Assembly (NCBI GenBank): GCA_947167555.1
Contig: CAMVIO010000162.1
Span: forward strand, 1-5,158
DNA length: 5,158 nt
Direction: 5' to 3'
Source of the DNA: an uncultured Selenomonadales bacterium
Lineage (GTDB): Bacteria; Bacillota; Negativicutes; Selenomonadales; Selenomonadaceae
Within the stretch, counting starts at the first letter, position 1; every line of letters starts with the position of its first letter. The notes below the pieces were generated by a model. That model was not told the origin of the DNA, did not search any database, and was given only the letters and a program-made list of their open reading frames with translations. Positions 1 through 5,158 of the stretch are shown piece by piece. Both the position numbers and the translations under genes were made by a program.

Positions 1-1127
1 CTCTCCCGATAAGCGCGCACCGCGTCCAGCAAGTCGCGCATCGCGTCGCCGCCGAATTTCTCCGTGACGGCGGCGGCGATTGTCAGCGCCGTCATGGCCT
101 CGCCGACCACCGAAGCCGCCGATACCGCGCAGACGTCGCTTCTTTCCTTTGACGCCAGCACTGGCTGTTTCGCTGCAATATCTACCGAATGGAGCGGCTT
201 CATCAACGTCGGGATTGGCTTCATGACCGCGCGAACGACGATCGGCTCTCCGTTCGTCATGCCGCCCTCGAGGCCGCCCGCGTGGTTCGCCTTTCGCACG
301 ACATGATCCGTTTCGTCGTAAAACATTTCGTCATGGGCAAGGCTGCCCGGAAGCTCCGCGTAACCGAACCCCTCGCCGATTTCCACGCCCTTGACGGCCT
401 GAATCGACATCATAGCGCCCGCAAGACGCGCGTCGAGCCGACGGTCCCACTGGATATGGCTGCCGAGCCCGACAGGGGCGCCTGTCACGACGACCTCAAA
501 AATGCCGCCCAGCGTATCCCCCGCTTCCTTCGCTTCGCGGATTCTCGCCTTCATGCGCTCCTCAGCCTCGGCGTCGCGGCAATTCATTTCCGACGCCTCG
601 TTGCCTGTCGTTTTTGCCGCGTCGGCGCATACGCCGCCGATATTCAGCACGCGGGAAGAAATCTCTATTCCCAGCGCCGCGAGGAACTGTTTCGCCACCG
701 CGCCAGCCGCGACGCGCATCGTCGTTTCCCTCGCGCTGGAGCGCTCGAGGATGTCCCGGATATCCTCGCGGTCATATTTCCTGACGCCCGTCAGATCGGC
801 ATGACCCGGACGCGCCGCCGTAACCTTCTCCCCCGACGGCTCTCCGAAAACCGCCATGCGGTCAGTCCAGTTCTCGAAATCCTTATTCTTCACCTGTATC
901 GTAATCGGACCGCCGATGGTCTCGCCGAACCGCACGCCGGACATGATTTCCGCTTTGTCCGTCTCGATCTTCATGCGCCCGCCGCGCCCGTAACCCTGCT
1001 GCCGCCGCGCGAGATCCCGGTTGATTTTCTCCAGGTCGAGCCGAAGCCCGGCGGGAATCCCCTCCAATATTGCCGTCAAAGCGGGGCCGTGGGATTCCCC
1101 CGCTGTCAGAAAACGAAACTGCGTCAT
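1..1127 (-). CDS. aroC: Chorismate synthase AroC, 3' end cut by the window edge
   Basis: Chorismate synthase converts 5-enolpyruvylshikimate-3-phosphate to chorismate, the last step of the shikimate pathway, using reduced FMN in the cytoplasm. I translated the frame by hand: 375 codons are visible with no stop, and the gene runs off the left edge. Family members of this type are roughly 380-400 residues, so only a short tail should be missing. Visible landmarks are the N-terminal signature GESHGPA at residues 10-16 with His13, GYGRGGRM at 45-52, RPGHADLTG at 107-115 with His109 (the two histidines match the conserved catalytic pair), RSSARETTMRVAAGA at 129-143, and the C-terminal signature RSDVCAVSAASVVGEAM at 329-345. 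The sequence is of the Gram-positive type (GLGSHIQWDRRLDA at 220-233). The ATG at 1127 lies one base after the pilO-like stop (TAG-T-ATG) and has an AGGA 8 nt upstream, so translation is probably coupled. Identity is very secure. Confidence 0.97.
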   Translation of the reverse strand, partial: MTQFRFLTAGESHGPALTAILEGIPAGLRLDLEKINRDLARRQQGYGRGGRMKIETDKAEIMSGVRFGETIGGPITIQVKNKDFENWTDRMAVFGEPSGEKVTAARPGHADLTGVRKYDREDIRDILERSSARETTMRVAAGAVAKQFLAALGIEISSRVLNIGGVCADAAKTTGNEASEMNCRDAEAEERMKARIREAKEAGDTLGGIFEVVVTGAPVGLGSHIQWDRRLDARLAGAMMSIQAVKGVEIGEGFGYAELPGSLAHDEMFYDETDHVVRKANHAGGLEGGMTNGEPIVVRAVMKPIPTLMKPLHSVDIAAKQPVLASKERSDVCAVSAASVVGEAMTALTIAAAVTEKFGGDAMRDLLDAVRAYRE

Positions 1128-1128
1128 A

Positions 1129-1677
1129 CTAACTTTCCTTCTTTCCTTCTATTGCCCGCGCATAAATCCAGAGCTCGATCTCGCCCTTGAATACGCCTTC
1201 CTCGACCTTGCCGCGCATCGCGTCGATTTTCACGAATCGCCCCTGCTGCTCCAACGCATACAAATAATCCAGCAACTCAAAATAATCACCGCGAACGGAA
1301 AGCCGCAGCTTTTCCGTCGCGAAACCGCCCGTCGTTCCCGTATCCCCCGGCGCAACGCCAAGCAGCGTGACGCCGGATTCCGCCGCGCGTTTCTCCGCCT
1401 CCATCAAAAACGCGCCCGCGTCAAGATTTGCCGGAATCATTATATCCAAAGCGCGCTTTCTCTCGGCTGCTGACTTCGCCTCTTTCGCGGGATCAGGATG
1501 CGATCGCCGGAAGTTCGCCGCTTCCCCTATCTCTTTTCGCAACGAGACTGCTTCCGCTTCTTTCGCACAAAGAGCTTCGCTTTGCGGTGCATAGGACAAC
1601 AAATAGAATAACGCGCCCGAAATCACCGCCAGAGCGGTCATCCCGAAAAAACGCAGCCTCGCCTGCCTTGCTTTCAT
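1129..1677 (-). CDS. pilO: PilO-like type IV pilus inner-membrane alignment protein
   Basis: This 182-residue protein has the PilO layout: a short basic cytoplasmic N-terminus, one membrane segment at about 10-30 (FFGMTALAVISGALFYLLSY), a charged helical and probably coiled-coil stretch at about 35-78, and a compact periplasmic domain from about 85. The stretch LRLSVRGDYFELLDYLYALE (124-143) followed by GRFVKIDAM matches the most conserved part of the PilO ferredoxin-like domain. Family knowledge: PilO pairs with PilN in the inner membrane and links the cytoplasmic PilM/ATPase platform to the outer parts of the pilus machine. Its length is slightly under the usual 200 or so residues. It starts 24 nt after the PilM/PilN-like gene, with a GAGG about 5 nt before the ATG, and ends one base before aroC. 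Sequence similarity is modest, so a GspM-like role in a type II secretion or competence system is the main alternative. Confidence 0.82.
   Translation of the reverse strand: MKARQARLRFFGMTALAVISGALFYLLSYAPQSEALCAKEAEAVSLRKEIGEAANFRRSHPDPAKEAKSAAERKRALDIMIPANLDAGAFLMEAEKRAAESGVTLLGVAPGDTGTTGGFATEKLRLSVRGDYFELLDYLYALEQQGRFVKIDAMRGKVEEGVFKGEIELWIYARAIEGKKES
1134..1149 (-). repeat. Tandem 8-bp repeat giving two ribosome-binding cores before aroC
   Basis: On the minus strand GAAGGAAA occurs twice in direct succession at the 3' end of the pilO-like gene, coding for its lysine- and glutamate-rich tail. Each copy contains AGGA. The near copy is 8 nt from the aroC ATG and is well placed as its ribosome binding site; the far copy is 16 nt away and probably too distant. 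The repeat may simply reflect codon choice, or slippage-prone sequence. Confidence 0.6.
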
Positions 1678-1701
1678 TTCTTCCTCTTTTCCGCCATTCC
1701 C

Positions 1702-2871
1702 CTAAAATCTCAACCGAAGCTTGAACTTAAGCGCCCCGCGCTCATCCGCCGCCGATTCCTTCAAAAGCGGCTTTTCCCGAAGCGCCGTCGCTTCATTTCC
1801 CAATCGATCCAGATAAGCGGCGAGATGCCCGTGATCCGTTGCGTGTCCGCCGCAGAGCAGAGAGCCGTCCTCCTGCATATCAAACTCCGTCAGGTACACT
1901 CCGTCCACCGCGACAGTGCCAAGCTCGCTGAACATAGCGTACCATGAGCGGCGTTCCGCCGAAAGCTTTTGCAGCCCTTTCTCCGTCCCCTCAATTTCCG
2001 CTTGCCCGCCCGCAAGCCCTACCATCGTTTCCCGTTCCCGCCGTTCCAGCGCGTATTCCTGCCGCAGATTGTCCAGCCGCGAATCCGCCGCCGAAAGCAG
2101 CCAAAGATTCCGCGCAAAAAGCACAGAAACAAGAAAAAACGTTGCGGCGAGCACGAGATTCCCTGCCGTCTGCAAAAGACGCACGCGCTCCGCCTTTTCT
2201 TCCCCCGGCAGGAACTCGACGCCGACAGACGGATAATACAGCCGAAGCGCAGCATAAAGCGCCGTCAAAAACTCTCTCGTCCATTTTTCCCGTTGGACGG
2301 GCGCGGGAAGCTCCACCGCCGCGTCACGCCAGACCATACGGACGCCCTCACGCCGACAGGAAAAATGCAGCGGCTCCATCGTCACTCCGGAAACACCGAG
2401 CCCTGACGTCGTCATCGCATCCACGAAATCGCGCCCATACTCCGAAGGCAACGCCGCAAGCTCCAGCCGATCCTCGTGTTTCCCGAAGCCCGGCCAATAA
2501 GCGCCTTCATCAAACGGCACATTCGTCTCGATATCCCAGCGCGCTGCCGCCTCCAGTTCCTGACGTTCCATCGGCGGAAATTCCCGCTCGTAAACGAAAA
2601 ACAAATCCCTCGGCAAACACACGCTAATATTATCATAAGAGAGGCCGTATGTCACAGAAAGGCGCATCAGGCTTTCCGAAAAGGCCACAGCATCTTCCCA
2701 GGGCGCGCCCGTTCCCCGCCATTTTTCCTCCCGAGCCTGCCGCACGCGAAAACGCCCGATCTCCGCGAGTGTCTCCAGTTCCACCAAGAACAAAGCTTCC
2801 GAAGAGACAAACACTCCGAGAATGCGTTTGGATTCCGCGCTGAGAAAAGGCATAAACTCCGACAGATGCAT
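1702..2871 (-). CDS. PilM-PilN-like fusion, type IV pilus/GspL-like platform protein
   Basis: The 389-residue product combines two pilus proteins that are normally separate. Residues 17-170 resemble the first half of the actin-like PilM: ILGVFVSSEALFLVELE at 17-33, SVCLPRDLFFVYEREFPPM at 83-101, AARWDIETNVPF at 109-120, then LAALPSEYGRDFVDAM and a glycine-rich VTMEPL strand. The nucleotide-binding second half of PilM looks mostly absent. VEFLPGEEK at 218-226 resembles the INLLP motif that starts PilN. It is followed by a membrane segment at about 236-258, a charged coiled-coil at about 262-310 and a PilN-like periplasmic domain at 311-389 (ELGTVAVDGVYLTEF, then AAYLDRLGN). The overall order also recalls GspL or MshI. 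The frame stays open upstream to an ATG at 2964, but that region overlaps the terminator and promoter, so I chose ATG 2871, which has AGGAGG upstream. It likely pairs with the downstream PilO-like protein in the inner membrane. Confidence 0.8.
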   Translation of the reverse strand: MHLSEFMPFLSAESKRILGVFVSSEALFLVELETLAEIGRFRVRQAREEKWRGTGAPWEDAVAFSESLMRLSVTYGLSYDNISVCLPRDLFFVYEREFPPMERQELEAAARWDIETNVPFDEGAYWPGFGKHEDRLELAALPSEYGRDFVDAMTTSGLGVSGVTMEPLHFSCRREGVRMVWRDAAVELPAPVQREKWTREFLTALYAALRLYYPSVGVEFLPGEEKAERVRLLQTAGNLVLAATFFLVSVLFARNLWLLSAADSRLDNLRQEYALERRERETMVGLAGGQAEIEGTEKGLQKLSAERRSWYAMFSELGTVAVDGVYLTEFDMQEDGSLLCGGHATDHGHLAAYLDRLGNEATALREKPLLKESAADERGALKFKLRLRF

Positions 2872-2884
2872 GAACGGCGACACG

Positions 2885-2890
2885 CCTCCT
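2885..2890 (-). promoter_or_regulatory. Ribosome binding site of the pilMN-like gene
   Basis: On the minus strand a perfect AGGAGG lies 13 nt before the ATG at 2871, at the long end of usable spacing. The only nearer in-frame start, GTG at 2883, would leave a 1-nt gap, which is too short. The next ATG, at 2853, has only a GGAG 3 nt away. ATG 2871 is therefore the best choice, with some doubt because of the spacing. Confidence 0.65.
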
Positions 2891-2910
2891 TGATTTTTTC
2901 GTACCTTTGT

Positions 2911-2939
2911 ATTGTACACGAACTCCGCGCTTCCCGCAA
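2911..2939 (-). promoter_or_regulatory. Predicted sigma-70-type promoter for pilMN-pilO-aroC
   Basis: Read on the minus strand, TTGCGG (2934-2939) and TACAAT (2911-2916) are separated by exactly 17 nt. The -10 matches the consensus at five of six positions; the -35 matches at three (TTG). The predicted transcript would begin near 2904 with a leader of about 33 nt containing the AGGAGG. The promoter lies directly beyond the sucD terminator, where a new transcription unit would need one. It is a prediction from sequence only. Confidence 0.5.
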
Positions 2940-2943
2940 CAGG

Positions 2944-2980
2944 AACGAAAAAGCCGCACGGCAAACGCCGTGCAGCTCTT
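2944..2980 (-). terminator. Intrinsic terminator of sucCD
   Basis: On the minus strand a 10-bp stem, GCTGCACGGC (2967-2976) with GCCGTGCGGC (2953-2962), contains one G-U pair and closes a 4-nt GTTT loop. It is followed by TTTTT (2948-2952), then CG and TT. A run of A and G before the stem can extend pairing with the T tract. It begins about 20 nt after the sucD stop. Read on the plus strand, the same stem is followed by CTCTTTTCTTC, so weak bidirectional activity is conceivable, although no plus-strand gene approaches it. Confidence 0.9.
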
Positions 2981-3000
2981 TTCTTCTATTCCAATTTGCT

Positions 3001-3906
<906 letters not shown>

Positions 3907-3914
3907 ATTGTCTG

Positions 3915-3920
3915 CCTCCT
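3915..3920 (-). promoter_or_regulatory. Ribosome binding site of sucD
   Basis: A perfect AGGAGG on the minus strand, 8 nt before the sucD ATG, lies inside the 45-nt sucC-sucD gap. It fixes the start at 3906 and implies that sucD is translated independently within the shared message. The gap holds no convincing terminator or promoter. Confidence 0.85.
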
Positions 3921-3951
3921 CTATGTTAAGCGTATTCCGCTATCGTCGATA

Positions 3952-5145
3952 TCAGCCCTTGATGCGCGCCTGGAGCTTCTTCTCTTGCGCGAGCTCAACG
4001 GCCAGCTTTGCGCCCTCGACCATGTTCTTCGCCATGTGGACGCCGGGGACGTTCGCTTCCCGCAGGATGCGCCGCCCTTCATCGACGTTCGTGCCGTCAA
4101 GGCGCGCGATGACCGGAACCCGGAGGCCGACGACCTTCGCCGCCTCGACGATGCCCGCAGCGATGACGTCGCACTTGTTGATGCCGCCGAAAATATTGAC
4201 GAATACGCTGTGCACCTGATCGTCGGACTGCATGATGCGGAACGCCTCGGCAATCTTGTCCACCGTGGAATCGCCGCCGACGTCGAGGAAGTTTGCAGGC
4301 TCGCCGCCGTAGAATTTGATGATGTCCACCGTCGCCATCGCGAGTCCCGCGCCGTTGACCATGCAGGCCACGTCGCCGCCGAGATTGACATAGGAAAGAG
4401 ACGCCTTCGCAGCGGCGCGCTCCTTCGGGTCTTCCTCGTCGATGTCACGGAGCGCCTCGATGTCCGGATGACGGTAAAGCGCGCTGTCATCAAAATTAAG
4501 TTTCGCGTCGAGAGCGACGACCTCGCCTTGCTTCGTCACGACGAGCGGATTGATCTCGGCAAGGGAGCAGTCCTTCGCCACAAAAGCATTATAGAGGCAC
4601 TCCATCGTCTTCGAAGCCTTTGCGATCACGGACTGCTTGAAGCCCATATTGTAAGCCATGCGCTTTGTCTGGAAGGGCATCAGGCCGACGCCCGGATCGA
4701 TATATTCCTTGAAGATTTTCTCGGGGGTCTTGGCCGCGACCTCCTCGATCTCCATACCGCCTTCCGCGGAGCCCATCATCACGATCTGGGCCGTCTTTCT
4801 GTCCACGGTGAGGGAAAGATAATATTCCTTCTCGATGTCGGACCCTTCCTCAATCAAGAGACGATGAACCTCTTTGCCCTCGGGTCCCGTCTGATGGGTC
4901 ACGAGAATCCTGCCGAGAAGCGCCGAAGCATAAGACTTAACCTCGTCGATATTGTGCGCGAGCTTCACGCCGCCTGCCTTGCCGCGGCCGCCCGCGTGAA
5001 TCTGCGCCTTGACCACGACCACGTCGGTCGAAAGGTCCTTCGCGAAACGCGCCGCCTCCTCCGGGCTGAACGCCGCGTTCCCGTTCGGGACTTTGACGCC
5101 GAATTCCTTGAGGATCTGCTTGCTCTGGTACTCATGAATATTCAT
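3952..5145 (-). CDS. sucC: Succinyl-CoA synthetase beta subunit (ADP/GDP-forming)
   Basis: SucC supplies the nucleotide- and succinate-binding half of succinyl-CoA synthetase. The 397-residue product is near the E. coli length of 388. It opens with MNIHEYQSKQILKEFGV, the typical start of the family. An ATP-grasp domain covers roughly residues 1-240, with the glycine-rich KAQIHAGGRGKAGGVK at 46-61, and AEINPLVV (196-203) and ALDAK (211-215) supplying Asn199 and Asp213, the conserved magnesium ligands. The C-terminal ligase domain contains VNLGGDVACMVNGAGLAMATVD (253-274), FLDVGG (286-291) and VNIFGGINKCD (316-326), which meet the alpha-subunit active site. Whether ADP or GDP is preferred cannot be read with confidence. 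The gene probably heads the operon, but its promoter lies outside the window. In anaerobes this enzyme often works in an incomplete TCA or a succinate-propionate route; that role is inferred. Confidence 0.98.
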   Translation of the reverse strand: MNIHEYQSKQILKEFGVKVPNGNAAFSPEEAARFAKDLSTDVVVVKAQIHAGGRGKAGGVKLAHNIDEVKSYASALLGRILVTHQTGPEGKEVHRLLIEEGSDIEKEYYLSLTVDRKTAQIVMMGSAEGGMEIEEVAAKTPEKIFKEYIDPGVGLMPFQTKRMAYNMGFKQSVIAKASKTMECLYNAFVAKDCSLAEINPLVVTKQGEVVALDAKLNFDDSALYRHPDIEALRDIDEEDPKERAAAKASLSYVNLGGDVACMVNGAGLAMATVDIIKFYGGEPANFLDVGGDSTVDKIAEAFRIMQSDDQVHSVFVNIFGGINKCDVIAAGIVEAAKVVGLRVPVIARLDGTNVDEGRRILREANVPGVHMAKNMVEGAKLAVELAQEKKLQARIKG

Positions 5146-5152
5146 AGACTTG

Positions 5153-5158
5153 CCTCCC
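5153..5158 (-). promoter_or_regulatory. Ribosome binding site of sucC at the window edge
   Basis: The last six bases read GGGAGG on the minus strand, 7 nt before the sucC ATG at 5145. This supports that start, which also matches the conserved N-terminus of the family. Sequence further upstream is not available. Confidence 0.8.

Noticed and set aside
189..1190. Open plus-strand frame of 333 codons
   Set aside because: It lies antisense to aroC, whose translation matches the family throughout. The plus-strand product is rich in Arg, His and Pro, has no recognisable domain, and runs past the aroC start into pilO.
1944..2627. Open plus-strand frame of 227 codons
   Set aside because: It is antisense to the pilMN-like gene, with a Pro-, Ala-, Arg- and Ser-rich low-complexity product and no family resemblance.
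2872..2964. 31-residue N-terminal extension of the pilMN-like protein starting at ATG 2964
   Set aside because: That ATG lies inside the terminator hairpin and upstream of the predicted promoter, it has no ribosome binding site, and the extension shows no PilM similarity.
3941..3951. Small palindrome TATCGTCGATA after the sucC stop
   Set aside because: The arms are 5 bp around a single central base, with no T tract, so it can be neither a hairpin terminator nor a supported operator.
3921..4493. Minus-strand frame of 190 codons overlapping the sucC 3' half
   Set aside because: It is a +1/-1 frame reading of sucC, rich in Ser and Arg, with no homology, and sucC itself is intact.

Overview
This GC-rich window carries five genes, all on the minus strand, so transcription runs from high to low coordinates. 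From right to left they are sucC and sucD (both subunits of succinyl-CoA synthetase), a PilM/PilN-like fusion gene, a pilO-like gene, and aroC (chorismate synthase, cut by the left edge). No RNA genes, mobile elements, CRISPR arrays or coding plus-strand frames were found. The long plus-strand open frames are antisense shadows of these genes.

The source is a bacterium. The AroC sequence is of the Gram-positive type (for example QWDRRLDARLAGAMMSIQA), while the neighbouring genes are inner-membrane parts of a type IV pilus or related type II secretion-like machine. Together with sucCD and the base composition, this suggests a diderm Firmicute of the Negativicutes (Selenomonas/Veillonella relatives). 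That assignment is inference; a protein search would settle it.

The layout is two transcription units. The first, sucC-sucD (5145 to 3001), has a 45-nt gap between the genes and a strong Shine-Dalgarno before each. It ends in a good intrinsic terminator at 2944-2980. The second starts from a plausible sigma-70-type promoter just past that terminator (-35 at 2934-2939, -10 at 2911-2916). It runs pilMN-like (2871 to 1702), pilO-like (1677 to 1129) and aroC (from 1127), with gaps of 24 nt and 1 nt, so the pilus genes and aroC very likely share a transcript.

SucCD interconverts succinyl-CoA and succinate with nucleotide triphosphate formation in central carbon metabolism. The two pilus-type proteins would form a membrane alignment platform. 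AroC makes chorismate for aromatic amino acids and folates. The most interesting feature is the pilMN-like gene. It joins a shortened, probably non-nucleotide-binding PilM actin-like part to a complete PilN (motif, membrane segment, coiled coil, periplasmic domain) in one chain. No pilP or pilQ lies between pilO and aroC. I found no clearly undescribed system here; the rest is ordinary.
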